Part shown: piece by piece, positions 1-8,858 of the stretch
Layout of the letters: each line of letters starts with the position of its first letter
How positions within the stretch are numbered: position 1 is the first letter of the stretch
NCBI GenBank assembly: GCA_910588045.1
Contig: CAJUPS010000008.1
Coordinates: 8,594 to 72,593, forward strand
Direction of reading: 5' to 3'
Length of the DNA stretch: 64,000 nucleotides
From: an uncultured Oscillospiraceae bacterium
Lineage (GTDB): Bacteria; Bacillota; Clostridia; Oscillospirales; Oscillospiraceae
The notes under the pieces: model-generated
Told to the model about the DNA's origin: nothing
Seen by the model: the letters and a program-made list of their open reading frames with translations, nothing else
Databases searched by the model: none
Made by a program: the position numbers and the translations under genes

Positions 1-581
1 GCCCCCTCGGACCCGAAGGCCGTCTCATTCCACACCTGCTCATAGATCTGGGAGGAGGAGTATACCCGTCCCGGGTGGCGCATGAGGAGCAGGAGGATGT
101 TGTACTCAATGGGAGTCAGATTCACCGCCTCGCCGTCCACGGTGACCATTTTGGTCTCGTCGTCCAGGGCGATGGTGCCGATCACCAGCTTGCTGGGCTT
201 CTGCTCCATGCCGCCCAGGGTGGTATAGCGCCGCAGCTGGGAGCGCACCCGGGCCAGGACCTCGATGGGATTGAAGGGCTTGGTGATGTAGTCGTCCGCG
301 CCCACGTTCAGGCCCAGCACCTTGTCGGTATCCTCGCTCTTAGCGGTGAGGAGAATGATGGGAATATTGTAGTCCTCCCGCAGCTTGGCGGTGGCGGAGA
401 TGCCGTCCATTTCCGGCATCATGATGTCCATGAGGATGAGATGGATCTCGTTTTTCCTGACGATCTCCATGGCCTCCCGGCCGGTGTATGCCTCAAAAAG
501 CGTGTATCCCTCGGTGCTGAGATATATTTTCAGAGCGGAGACAATGTCTCTCTCGTCGTCGCAGATCAAGATATTGGCCAT
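1..581 (-). CDS. OmpR-family response regulator, cut by the left window edge
   Basis: The reading frame begins MANILICDDE and runs off the left edge after 193 codons. The receiver domain covers about residues 1-120: an acidic pair at the N terminus, the phospho-acceptor Asp in LILMDIMMPEMDG, then the conserved Thr (LLTAKS) and Lys (ADDYITKPF). A winged-helix DNA-binding domain starts after the linker (LTPIEYNILLLLMRHPGRVYS). The start is supported by an AAGGTGG ribosome site about 9 nt upstream. A sensor kinase would be expected beyond the left edge. Its target genes cannot be told from this window. Confidence 0.93.
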   Translation of the reverse strand, partial: MANILICDDERDIVSALKIYLSTEGYTLFEAYTGREAMEIVRKNEIHLILMDIMMPEMDGISATAKLREDYNIPIILLTAKSEDTDKVLGLNVGADDYITKPFNPIEVLARVRSQLRRYTTLGGMEQKPSKLVIGTIALDDETKMVTVDGEAVNLTPIEYNILLLLMRHPGRVYSSSQIYEQVWNETAFGSEG

Positions 582-715
582 AATTGTTTTCCACCTTTCT
601 TGAAATATTTTAGCATAAAATCTTTCAAAAAGGAAGAACCGGGTGTTTAAGACATCCTTAAGATTTATGGAACGGCCCCTAAAGCGCCGGGGCCTCGTTC
701 TTCCGCCAGGCAGAA

Positions 716-751
716 GGGCCCCGGAGAAATCGGATGATTTCTCCGGGGCCC
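716..751 (-). terminator. Perfect 16-bp hairpin downstream of the flavoenzyme gene
   Basis: A 16-bp GC-rich stem (716-731 with 736-751) closes a GGAT loop. It lies just past the stop codon of the leftward gene. There is no clear T-run on either side, so this is a probable transcript-end hairpin, not a textbook intrinsic terminator. Confidence 0.55.
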
Positions 752-780
752 CTGGTCACAGGGTGTTGCTGAACAGACCC

Positions 781-2727
781 TTATACGTCCATCGCCGCGT
801 GGTAGCCCCAGTAGACGGCGTTGGTGATGGTAGACACCCGGGAGGCGTCGCCGATGACACGGACGAAGGGGGCAGCGTCCTGGAGCGCCTCCACCACATC
901 GGTGCGGCTCTTCTGACCCAGGGCGCAGATCACGCTCCCGCCGGGGATCAGGACCTCGCTGCCGTCGGGAGACGCACACACCACGCCCTCCTCGGTGACC
1001 CGCAGGGCCTTGTGGCCGGTGTGGACCGTGACGTACTTCTCAATCTCCTTGAGCAGCAGGGGACGGTGGCGAACATTGGCGTCGGGGGCCAACACGTCCC
1101 GCATCTCCACCAGGTGGACGCGCTTGCCCTCCATGCCCAGGTGGATGGCGCACTCGCAGCCCGCCAGGCCGCCGCCCATGACCACGACCTCGTTCCCCAC
1201 CTTGTCCTTCTCCAGATAGTAGTCGTTGACCACCGCCACGTTGTCCCCCCTCAAGCCGGGGATGGGGGGAACCAGGGGCGCGGAACCCGCGGCGATGATG
1301 AGGGCATCCGGGGCCTCCCGTTCCACATATTCCCGGGTGACCTCCGTATGCAGGCGGACCTCCACCCCGGCGTCCTTCGCCAGCTTGGCGTAGGTGCCCG
1401 CCAGGCGGTACATATCGTACTTGAAGGGCAGGGCCTGCTCGCTTCTGAGGATGCCGCCCAGCTCGCCCTCCTTCTCGCACAGGATGACCCGGTGTCGCCG
1501 GCGGGCGGCGGTGTAGGCGGCGTACAGACCGCCGGGACCTCCTCCGGCCACCAGGACCTTCTTCTTCACCGGCGCGGGATAGACCACGTCGCCCTCGCAC
1601 TCCCGGCCAATCAGAGGATTGACCGTGCAGCGGCGGGTGGCGGTGGCGGCGCGCTCCGCCATGCAGGTGAAGCAGCGCAGACAGCGGACGATGTCCTCGT
1701 CTTTGTTGGCCATGACCTTGTTGGGCAGGTACGGGTCCGCCAGCAGGGCCCGGCCCATGTAGACGATGTCGGCCTTCCCGGAAGCGACGATCTCCTCCAT
1801 CTGCGCCGGGTCGTTGAGCCCGCCCAGGGTGGCTACGGGCTTGCTGACGTGCTTTTTGATCTCCGCGGCCAGGAAGACGTTCCGGCCGTGCTCGGTGAAC
1901 ATGGACGGGTGGGTGATGCCGAAGGTCTTCTGGTATGTACCGGCGGAGACGTGGATCAGGTCCACGTAGGGCTCGATCATCTGAGCGATGCGCACGCCCT
2001 CGTCCAGGTCGTAGCCCTCCTCCACGAACTCCGCGCCGCTCATGCGGAACTCGATGGGGAAGAAGGGCCCCACGGCCTCCCGCACGGACTGGAGCACCTC
2101 GACAGCCAGGCGGCAGCGGTTTTCCAGGGAGCCGCCGTACTCGTCGGTGCGCTTGTTGAACATGGGGGAGAGGAACTGGTTGATGAGCCAGCCGTGTCCG
2201 CCGTGGATCATCAGTATCTCGAAGCCCGCCCGCTTGGCCAGGCCCGCCACGTGGCCGTAGGAGGCCACGATGTCCGCGATCATCTCCTTCGTCAGCGCCT
2301 TGACCTCCACGCCGTCGGCGCGGACCGTGTCGGAGGGGCCCCACTGGTTCATGGACTTCTGCCGGGACTTGTCCGTCATGTAGGTCCCGGCGAACATGCC
2401 GGAGTGGCTGAGTTCCAGGCTGGGGATGGCCCCGTGGCGGCGGATGGCGTCGGCGGTGTAGGTGGCGCAGGCCAGGGAGTTGAGGATGCTCTCATCCAGG
2501 TGGTAGGCGTGGGAGCCGTCGGTGGCAGGGTGGACCATGCACTCCGAGACGGTGACCGCCGCCGCGCCGCCCTTGGCCCGCAGCTCATAGAACGCGGTGG
2601 ACTTCGGGCCGATACAGCCGTCGTTGGTGATGTCCGTACCGCCCATGGGAGCGGAGAACATCCGGCTGCGGAAGGTCGTCCGGCCCAGGGTGATGGGGGA
2701 ACAGAGATGGGGATATTTGCGTTCCAT
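781..2727 (-). CDS. NADH:flavin oxidoreductase, old yellow enzyme / 2,4-dienoyl-CoA reductase type
   Basis: A 648-residue two-part enzyme. Residues 1-340 or so form the FMN-binding TIM barrel of the old-yellow-enzyme family (HGGHGWLINQFLSP, then YGGSLENRCR, then YMGRALLADP). A Cys cluster for a 4Fe-4S centre follows (CLRCFTC and a later Cys). The C-terminal part has two dinucleotide folds (VLVAGGGPGGLYAA for FAD, VVVMGGGLAGCECA for NAD(P)H). Length and order match dienoyl-CoA reductase, trimethylamine dehydrogenase and the bile-acid BaiCD/BaiH enzymes. The substrate cannot be settled: an enoate, enoyl-CoA or steroid enone is equally possible. It has a ribosome site (AGGAGG-like) before ATG and stands alone. 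Confidence 0.9.
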   Translation of the reverse strand: MERKYPHLCSPITLGRTTFRSRMFSAPMGGTDITNDGCIGPKSTAFYELRAKGGAAAVTVSECMVHPATDGSHAYHLDESILNSLACATYTADAIRRHGAIPSLELSHSGMFAGTYMTDKSRQKSMNQWGPSDTVRADGVEVKALTKEMIADIVASYGHVAGLAKRAGFEILMIHGGHGWLINQFLSPMFNKRTDEYGGSLENRCRLAVEVLQSVREAVGPFFPIEFRMSGAEFVEEGYDLDEGVRIAQMIEPYVDLIHVSAGTYQKTFGITHPSMFTEHGRNVFLAAEIKKHVSKPVATLGGLNDPAQMEEIVASGKADIVYMGRALLADPYLPNKVMANKDEDIVRCLRCFTCMAERAATATRRCTVNPLIGRECEGDVVYPAPVKKKVLVAGGGPGGLYAAYTAARRRHRVILCEKEGELGGILRSEQALPFKYDMYRLAGTYAKLAKDAGVEVRLHTEVTREYVEREAPDALIIAAGSAPLVPPIPGLRGDNVAVVNDYYLEKDKVGNEVVVMGGGLAGCECAIHLGMEGKRVHLVEMRDVLAPDANVRHRPLLLKEIEKYVTVHTGHKALRVTEEGVVCASPDGSEVLIPGGSVICALGQKSRTDVVEALQDAAPFVRVIGDASRVSTITNAVYWGYHAAMDV

Positions 2728-2865
2728 TGTGAAAACCTCCTGATTTATAAAGTACCTTGCCTCCTATTATAAGGGAATATTCCACAAAAAGCCAGTCTTT
2801 TTCCAGCAACAAGCGAAGCTTTTTCGCTTCGCCTGACTGTCCGCCCGCAGGAGCTGAAAAAGCTC

Positions 2866-2894
2866 TTGGCGGCGCTCCGCTTTTCTGTTATGAT
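2866..2894 (+). promoter_or_regulatory. SigA-type promoter of the regulator/ABC operon
   Basis: TTGGCG, a 17-nt spacer, then TATGAT, ending 39 nt before the response-regulator start. It lies in the divergent gap with the flavoenzyme, which has its own leftward TATAAT at 2766-2771. Confidence 0.6.
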
Positions 2895-2933
2895 ATAGGA
2901 AGCCTGAGATTCAGTAAAAGGAGGCATTCTCCC

Positions 2934-3608
2934 ATGTACAACATCCTGCTCATTGAAGATGATGTCGATATAAACGGCTCTACCGCCACCTACCTGCGGC
3001 GGCTGGGCTGTTTGTGTACCCAGGCATATTCCGGCACCGAGGGGCTGCTCCTCTGGCGGGAGGGCGGCTTTGACCTGCTGCTGGTGGACCGGATGCTCCC
3101 GGGGCTGTCCGGCGACGATCTGATCGCGGAGGTCCGGCGGACCAGTCAGGTCCCTGTGATCGTACTCTCCGCCCGGGCCGATCTGTCCGGGAAAGTCGAT
3201 TTGCTCTGCTCCGGCGCGGACGACTACCTGACCAAGCCCTTCCAGCTGGAGGAGCTGTGGGCCAGGATTCAGGTGCAGCTGCGCCACGCCCGGGCCGTTC
3301 CCTCCCGGGAGACGCTGCGCTTCAGGGACTGGGCGCTGAACCTCGGGGAGATGACCCTGACGGCGGCGGGCCGACCGGTGAGCCTCACCGCCCACGAGTT
3401 CAAAATCGTGGAACTCCTGGCGGGCCGCCCCAGGCAGGTCTTTACCAAGCAGCAGATCTACGAGGCGGTCTGGCAGGAGGCATACGCCGTGGAGGATAAG
3501 ACCATCGCCGTACACATCAGCAACATCCGGGCCAAGCTCCGGCCCAGCGGCACCGACGGGTATATCCAGACCGTGTGGGGAATCGGGTTCAAGCTGGCGG
3601 AGGAGTAA
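2934..3608 (+). CDS. OmpR-family response regulator
   Basis: 224 residues from ATG at 2934, preceded by AAAAGGAGG; longer upstream frames lack a ribosome site. The receiver starts MYNILLIEDD, has its Asp in LLLVDRMLPGLSG and its Lys in DDYLTKPF. The winged helix ends with a recognition region typical of OmpR/PhoB (FTKQQIYEAVW, TIAVHISNIRAKL). It heads an operon with an ABC-2 exporter and a histidine kinase. That layout is typical of systems that sense and expel antimicrobial peptides, so control of the ABC genes is likely but inferred. Confidence 0.93.
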   Translation: MYNILLIEDDVDINGSTATYLRRLGCLCTQAYSGTEGLLLWREGGFDLLLVDRMLPGLSGDDLIAEVRRTSQVPVIVLSARADLSGKVDLLCSGADDYLTKPFQLEELWARIQVQLRHARAVPSRETLRFRDWALNLGEMTLTAAGRPVSLTAHEFKIVELLAGRPRQVFTKQQIYEAVWQEAYAVEDKTIAVHISNIRAKLRPSGTDGYIQTVWGIGFKLAEE

Positions 3609-3694
3609 ACTTTATACTTTCTTTACCTTTCCTTTGCGAAGTTTGGGCATTTATCTGTCAGACTGGGCCTGCAAACAAAAAAGGAGGCTTTTCT

Positions 3695-4606
3695 ATGGCA
3701 GTGATACAAACGACGGGCCTGTCCAAGCGGTATCGGGACAAATGGGCCGTGGACCATCTGGACCTGCAAGTGGAGCAGGGGGACATCTACGGCTTCATCG
3801 GTCAAAACGGCGCGGGCAAGTCCACCACCCTGAAGCTCTTATGCGGCCTGGCCCGCCCCACCCAGGGGGAGGCCCTGATCTTCGGCAAGCCCCTCCGGGA
3901 TACGGTGGCCCGCCGCCGGGTGGGGGCCCTCATCGAGCAGCCGGGGCTGTACCCGGATCAGAGCGGGCGGGAAAACCTGCGGCTGTACGCCACGCTGCTG
4001 GGTCTGGACAGCCCGGAACGGCAGGTGGATGGCATTCTGGAGACGGTGGGGCTATCCTCCGGCGAGAAAAAACCGGTGAAGCACTACTCCATGGGCATGA
4101 AGCAGCGTCTGGGGGTAGCCTTGGCCCTGCTGGGCGGGCCGGACCTGCTGCTGCTGGACGAGCCCATCAACGGCCTGGACCCGGAGGGCATCCGGGAGAT
4201 GCGGGAGCTGCTGCTGCGGCTGAACCGGGAGCGGGGACTGACCATTCTGGTGAGCTCCCACATCCTGGGTGAACTGAGCAAGATCGCCACCCGCTACGGG
4301 ATCATCCAGAACGGTCGGATGGTGGAGCAGATCACCGCCGCCGAGCTTGCGCAGAAGTGCGCCGACTACCTGCACCTGAAAACGGACCAGCCCCGGAAGG
4401 CGGCGGCCCTGCTGGAGCGGGAACTCCATCTCCAGCGCTGGGAGATGCGCCCGGAGGGGGAGATTCGGATCTATGAATCCGTGGACGCCAAAACCGTGGG
4501 GCAGCTTCTGACCCAGGCGGGTATCGTAGTCGAGGAGATGGGCCTGCACCGGCAGGACCTGGAGGGCTATTTTCTGGAGCGCATGGGAGGGGAGAAACAT
4601 GTTTAA
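3695..4606 (+). CDS. ABC transporter ATP-binding protein (ABC-2 / BcrA type)
   Basis: 303 residues. Start ATG 3695 follows AAAAAAGGAGG; an in-frame upstream extension has no ribosome site. Walker A is GQNGAGKST, the signature is YSMGMKQRLG, Walker B is LLLLDEPINGLD, with the switch His in VSSHIL. The C-terminal 80 residues are the usual accessory tail of BcrA/lantibiotic-immunity ATPases. It overlaps the next gene by 8 nt, which points to coupled translation with its permease. Export of an antimicrobial peptide or a similar amphiphile is the likely role; the substrate is unknown. Confidence 0.93.
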   Translation: MAVIQTTGLSKRYRDKWAVDHLDLQVEQGDIYGFIGQNGAGKSTTLKLLCGLARPTQGEALIFGKPLRDTVARRRVGALIEQPGLYPDQSGRENLRLYATLLGLDSPERQVDGILETVGLSSGEKKPVKHYSMGMKQRLGVALALLGGPDLLLLDEPINGLDPEGIREMRELLLRLNRERGLTILVSSHILGELSKIATRYGIIQNGRMVEQITAAELAQKCADYLHLKTDQPRKAAALLERELHLQRWEMRPEGEIRIYESVDAKTVGQLLTQAGIVVEEMGLHRQDLEGYFLERMGGEKHV

Positions 4607-5405
4607 TCTGGTAAAAATGGACGTCCGGCGGCTGTTCCGGAGCCACAGCTTTTATATCACCCTGGGCGTGACGGCGGCGCTGATCCTGGGGCTGGTGGCG
4701 CTGGTTGCCACCATGACCGACCAACGGACGCTGGACGCCATGGCGTCCCAGGGGATGGAGGTTGAGGAGTCCGACTACGAGATGAAGGCGGAGCTGAATA
4801 GCATGACCCAGCTGGACTTTGCCCACGAGTGCCTGGGCAGCGGCTTTCTGCTGCTGTTGACCGGGATCGGCGTGACCCTCTTCATCCACAGCGATTTCTC
4901 CAGCGGATTTGTGAAAAATCTCTGCTTCGCCCGGCCCCGCCGGTGGGAATATGTCCTCTCCAAGGTGCTGGCAGTCGGGGTTTACAGCGGCGTTATCAAC
5001 CTCCTGGGCATTCTGCTCTCGCTGGTATGCCCGGTCCTGTTCGGCCTTCACCCCGTGGCCAGCTCTGTTGGAAGCATTTTGCAGTACGCTTTCTGGTTGT
5101 GGCTGCCCGCCTGGGCCTTTGGGCTGATGGCCCTGGCGCTGGTGGTGCTCACGCGCAGCTCCACCCTGGCCATTGTGATGTCGGTGATTTCCGGCGGCGG
5201 CGTGACCGTGGCGGTGCTGCGCACCGTATGCGGACAGCTGGGCTGGCCCGCTCTGGAGCAATACCTGCTCAGTTACGTGGCGCAGTACCTGTGCGCTCCC
5301 GGTCTGGGTACGTCCCAGATCACCATGATCCTGGCCTGCTCCATCGGCTGGGCCGCCGTGTACGCGGCGGGTAGCCTGCTGGCGATGGAGAAGCGGGACA
5401 TTTAG
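4599..5405 (+). CDS. ABC-2 type permease
   Basis: 268 residues. The N terminus (MFNLVKMDVRRLFRSHSFY) is the usual amphipathic start of ABC-2 permeases of the BcrB/NatB kind. It is followed by about six hydrophobic segments: near residues 20-40, 85-105, 125-150, 165-190, 195-215 and 240-260. An extracellular loop lies after the first segment. The start lies inside the ATPase gene. It would form the membrane half of the exporter with the ATPase at 3695. Confidence 0.88.
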   Translation: MFNLVKMDVRRLFRSHSFYITLGVTAALILGLVALVATMTDQRTLDAMASQGMEVEESDYEMKAELNSMTQLDFAHECLGSGFLLLLTGIGVTLFIHSDFSSGFVKNLCFARPRRWEYVLSKVLAVGVYSGVINLLGILLSLVCPVLFGLHPVASSVGSILQYAFWLWLPAWAFGLMALALVVLTRSSTLAIVMSVISGGGVTVAVLRTVCGQLGWPALEQYLLSYVAQYLCAPGLGTSQITMILACSIGWAAVYAAGSLLAMEKRDI

Positions 5406-5420
5406 CGAGGAGGATTTGAC

Positions 5421-5735
5421 ATGAAAATCGTATTGGCCGTGGTCAGCATCCTGTTTGCCGCCCTGTCCGCCTTCGCGGCACTGAGCCAGCTGACCAGGGA
5501 TGAACAAAGGGGTTCCCACCTCCTTATGGCGTTGGGCGCGCTCCTGCTTGCAGTTGCCGCCCTTGGCCTGCTGCTGGACTGGCAGGGGAGGGTCCTCAAC
5601 GCTTCTCTCGGCTGCGCCATGATCTGCGCCACCGCCCTCTGGAACGGGAAAAAGAGGGGGACGCTCCACCCGCGCCACCACGTCGTCCGGATCGCCCTGT
5701 CTCTGGCCCTTGTGGCGGGCTTCCTCCTTCTCTGA
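5421..5735 (+). CDS. Small membrane protein of the exporter operon
   Basis: 104 residues with four likely membrane segments: residues 1-22, 35-53, 60-75 and 88-104. An AGGAGG-type ribosome site precedes ATG 5421, only 15 nt after the permease. No family was recognised. Its place between permease and kinase suggests an accessory subunit or an immunity or signalling partner, but nothing in the sequence proves this. Confidence 0.75.
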   Translation: MKIVLAVVSILFAALSAFAALSQLTRDEQRGSHLLMALGALLLAVAALGLLLDWQGRVLNASLGCAMICATALWNGKKRGTLHPRHHVVRIALSLALVAGFLLL

Positions 5736-5787
5736 CCAGTCCACCGACCCCAAAAAATCGACCGCTCAACGCAAGGAGGAATGTTCC

Positions 5788-6684
5788 ATGCTGCCTGCCC
5801 TGCTCCTTACCTTTGCCGCCCTTGCCGCGGCCGTACTGCGCCTGCTGGCCTACCGCGCCCAGATGCTGGAGATGGCCCGCCTGCTGGAGGAGACCCCGGC
5901 GGAGAGCAACGTCCGTCTGACCGTGCGGATGGAGAGCAAAGCGGCGCGCCGACTGTGCCGGGCGATGAACGAGCGGTTGGAGGCGGGAAGAGCTCTCCGG
6001 CAGGAGACCCTCCGGGGCGAGCGGGAGCTAAAGTACACCCTGGCCTGCATCTCCCACGACATCCGCACGCCCCTGGCCGGTGCGCTGGGCTACCTCCAGC
6101 TCCTGGACGGGGAGCCGGAGCGGCAGGCGGAATACCTGGACATTGTACGCAGACGTCTGGCGGAGCTGGAGGAGCTGCTGGACTCCCTGTTCCTCTACAC
6201 CCGGCTACAGGGCGGCGCGCTCCCGCTGGAGTGCGGGAAGACGGCGGCCCTCCCTCCCCTGTGGGACGCGCTGGCGGAGCTGTACCCCCAGCTGGAGGCG
6301 GCGGGCATCCGACCCGACCTCCGCTTCCAGGAGGAGGCCATGGAGGTCTGGGCCTCTCCGGAGGCACTGGGGAGAATCTATCGAAACCTGCTCGCCAACG
6401 TCCTGCGCCACGGCGGCGGCGGACTGACGGTCTCCGCCCGGGACGGGGAAATCCGTTTTTCCAACCCCCTGGGTCCCGGCCCCCGGCCGGATCCGGATCA
6501 CCTCTTCGACCGCTTCTATCAGGGCAGCCCTGCCCGGGGAGCGGGCGGCGCTGGTCTGGGCCTCGCCATCGTCCGGGAGCTGATGGAGCAGATGGGCGGG
6601 CGTGCGTCTGCCCGGATCGCGGGGAACGAACTGGAGATCGCGCTGACCTTCTCCCCTGCCCACTTCAGGAAAGAACCCTCTTGA
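5788..6684 (+). CDS. Sensor histidine kinase with one membrane segment
   Basis: 298 residues from ATG 5788 (GCAAGGAGG upstream). A single N-terminal membrane helix (residues 1-20) is followed by a short helical linker, then the H box (ISHDIRTPLAGALG, His near residue 94). The ATP-binding domain has an N box (YRNLLANVLRHG) and a G box (GGAGLGLAIVREL). There is no extracellular sensor domain, so it may sense through the membrane or through the exporter. It is the likely partner of the regulator at 2934. Confidence 0.9.
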   Translation: MLPALLLTFAALAAAVLRLLAYRAQMLEMARLLEETPAESNVRLTVRMESKAARRLCRAMNERLEAGRALRQETLRGERELKYTLACISHDIRTPLAGALGYLQLLDGEPERQAEYLDIVRRRLAELEELLDSLFLYTRLQGGALPLECGKTAALPPLWDALAELYPQLEAAGIRPDLRFQEEAMEVWASPEALGRIYRNLLANVLRHGGGGLTVSARDGEIRFSNPLGPGPRPDPDHLFDRFYQGSPARGAGGAGLGLAIVRELMEQMGGRASARIAGNELEIALTFSPAHFRKEPS

Positions 6685-6709
6685 AGTTTTGGGAAAAATA
6701 AGCTATACT
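6681..6709 (+). promoter_or_regulatory. SigA-type promoter of the chemoreceptor gene
   Basis: TTGAAG, a 17-nt spacer, then TATACT. The -35 box overlaps the stop codon of the kinase gene. A small hairpin (AGGACTGG...) follows in the 55-nt leader. Confidence 0.6.
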
Positions 6710-6763
6710 GAAGGACTGGTAGGATGTTGGTCCTGCAATTTTTCACGATAGGGGAGATCTTGT

Positions 6764-8788
6764 ATGCGATTTGTTGGGAAGAAAAATCTGGCCGGACGAA
6801 TCGGAATGATTACAACCGTTATCACCTTGGTTGGGATGACGCTTCTCTGGCTGGTTGTATCCACCAACGCCGCTTCCATGGTCAAAAACGATATTACCAA
6901 TCAGATGACCGACGCCGTGGAGTCCAGGGCCGCCATCATCAATGAGTACGTGCTCTCCGCAGAGGAATACATGACCGCCTTCGCCCTGAGCCGCGAGGTC
7001 AGGGACCTGCTGGCCAGCCCGGAGGACCCGGCGCTGCTGGAGCGGGCGCAGAAGTACACGGAGGACTTCGCCGCCGTCAAGGGGATTTTTGAGGGGCTCT
7101 ACATCGCCACCCCGGGCACCCATGTGCTGACCCACACCTCCCAGAGCGCCATCGGCATGACCACCCGGTCGGGGGACTCCCTACAGTCCTTCCAGGATAC
7201 CATCCTGTCCGTACAGGAGCTGACCAATCTGGGGATCATGAAGTCCCCCGGCACGGGCAGCATGATCCTGTCCATGTACTACCCCATTTTTGAGAACCAG
7301 CAGTGCATCGGCTACGTGGGCGCCGGTGTCTACGCCAGCCGCCTGATGGACTCGCTGCTGGATCTGGACATCAAGGGCCTGCCCGGCAGCGAATACGTGT
7401 TCCTGAACGTGGACACGGGCGTCTACCTCTACCACGAGAACGACGAGCTGCTGAACACCGAGACCACCGACGTGGGATACCGGGAGATCATCCGGCGCAT
7501 CAAGGCGGACGGCGGCACCCAGGCCGGTACATATTCTTATCAGGACGAGAACGGGGTCCGGCAGCTGGCGGTCTACAAGTACCTGCGGGACCGGGGCTGG
7601 GTCTTCATGGTGCGGGACAACGCTGCGGAGGTCTACGCCTCCGTGAGCACCGTGCGCTTCCTGGTGGGCATCCTGTGCGCGGCGATGGCCGTCGCCATCA
7701 TCCTGGTCACGCTGCTGATCCTGCGCCGGGAGGGGCGGGATCTGATGACGGTGGAGCGGGCCATTGCACGCCTGGGGGACCTGAATCTCTCGGCCGACGA
7801 GGACCTGGAGCCCTTCTACCGCCGCTCGGACGAGATTGGCATGATTGCCCAGACCACCCACCAGGTCTGCACCTGCCTCAGGAGGACCATTGACGACGTG
7901 GGACGCATCCTGGGCGAGATGGCAAACGGCAACCTCAGCGTGGACGTCACGACCAACGAGTCCTACTATATCGGCGACTTCCGCGCCATGTACGCCAGCC
8001 TGCAATCCATCCATGCCAACCTGGTACATATCATCCGCGACATCTCCCAGGTGGCCGGTCAGGTGGACATCAGCGCAGAGCGGGTGTCCTCGGGCGCCCA
8101 GGCCCTGGCCCAGGGCACCACCGAGCAGTCCGCCTCCGTAGACGGGCTCATGGCCAACGTGAGCGCCATTACCGAGCAGATTCAGACCAGCACCGTTCGC
8201 TGTGAAAACGCCAGTGAACTGGTGGCCCAGGCCACCGGCTACACCGCTGCGGCGGACACGAAGATGGAGCAGCTGACGGCGGCCACCCGGAATATTGACC
8301 AGTCCTCCGCCCAGATCGGCACCATCATCAAGACCATCGAGGACATCGCCTTCCAGACCAACATCCTGGCCCTGAACGCCGCCGTGGAGGCCGTCCGGGC
8401 GGGAAACGCGGGAAAGGGCTTCTCTGTGGTGGCCGACGAGGTCCGGAACCTGGCGACCAAGTCCGCCGAGGCCGCGCAGAACACCGGCGTGCTCATCAGC
8501 CGCTCCATCCAGAGCGCCAAGAGCGGCACGGAGTCCACCGACCAGGCCGTCTCCGCCGTGCAGGACATCAACGGCTGCATCCAGTCCATCCGGACCCAGA
8601 TGGAGGAGATTGCCGCCGCCAGCGTCCAGCAGTCGGCGATGATTTTCCTGGTGGAGAACGGGATCAAGGAGATCTCCACCGTCGTGCGGGACAACTCCGC
8701 CACCGCGGAGCGCAGCGCCTCCGTTTCCAGGGAGCTGTCCCAGCAGGCGCGAGCCCTCAACAGCCTCATCAGCCGCTTCCGTATTTGA
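6764..8788 (+). CDS. Methyl-accepting chemotaxis protein
   Basis: 674 residues. Membrane segment 1 lies at about residues 12-33. A Cache-type extracellular sensor follows (about 40-295; [22 protein letters not shown]). Membrane segment 2 is at about 297-320. A HAMP-like linker leads to the cytoplasmic signalling coiled coil, whose tip ([20 protein letters not shown], then [14 protein letters not shown]) is the conserved MCP hairpin. The C terminus has no pentapeptide tether. The likely ligand is a small molecule bound by the Cache domain. No che or flagellar gene lies in the window. Confidence 0.93.
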   Translation: MRFVGKKNLAGRIGMITTVITLVGMTLLWLVVSTNAASMVKNDITNQMTDAVESRAAIINEYVLSAEEYMTAFALSREVRDLLASPEDPALLERAQKYTEDFAAVKGIFEGLYIATPGTHVLTHTSQSAIGMTTRSGDSLQSFQDTILSVQELTNLGIMKSPGTGSMILSMYYPIFENQQCIGYVGAGVYASRLMDSLLDLDIKGLPGSEYVFLNVDTGVYLYHENDELLNTETTDVGYREIIRRIKADGGTQAGTYSYQDENGVRQLAVYKYLRDRGWVFMVRDNAAEVYASVSTVRFLVGILCAAMAVAIILVTLLILRREGRDLMTVERAIARLGDLNLSADEDLEPFYRRSDEIGMIAQTTHQVCTCLRRTIDDVGRILGEMANGNLSVDVTTNESYYIGDFRAMYASLQSIHANLVHIIRDISQVAGQVDISAERVSSGAQALAQGTTEQSASVDGLMANVSAITEQIQTSTVRCENASELVAQATGYTAAADTKMEQLTAATRNIDQSSAQIGTIIKTIEDIAFQTNILALNAAVEAVRAGNAGKGFSVVADEVRNLATKSAEAAQNTGVLISRSIQSAKSGTESTDQAVSAVQDINGCIQSIRTQMEEIAAASVQQSAMIFLVENGIKEISTVVRDNSATAERSASVSRELSQQARALNSLISRFRI

Positions 8789-8802
8789 TAAGCGCGGCGA
8801 AA

Positions 8803-8846
8803 AATCCGCCCCGCCGTGGAGCTCTCCACAGCGGGGCGGATTCTCT
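8803..8846. terminator. Bidirectional terminator between convergent genes
   Basis: A 12-bp outer stem (8803-8814 with 8831-8842) encloses an inner GTGGA/TCCAC stem. A-rich and T-rich flanks would serve both the chemoreceptor and the leftward anti-sigma gene. Confidence 0.75.
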
Positions 8847-8858
8847 ATGCCGTTCGTG

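Noticed and set aside
643..2772. 709-codon open frame on the + strand opposite the flavoenzyme
   Set aside because: Shadow frame of a GC-rich gene. The product has low-complexity His/Gly/Val sequence and no domain; the opposite strand has complete enzyme motifs.
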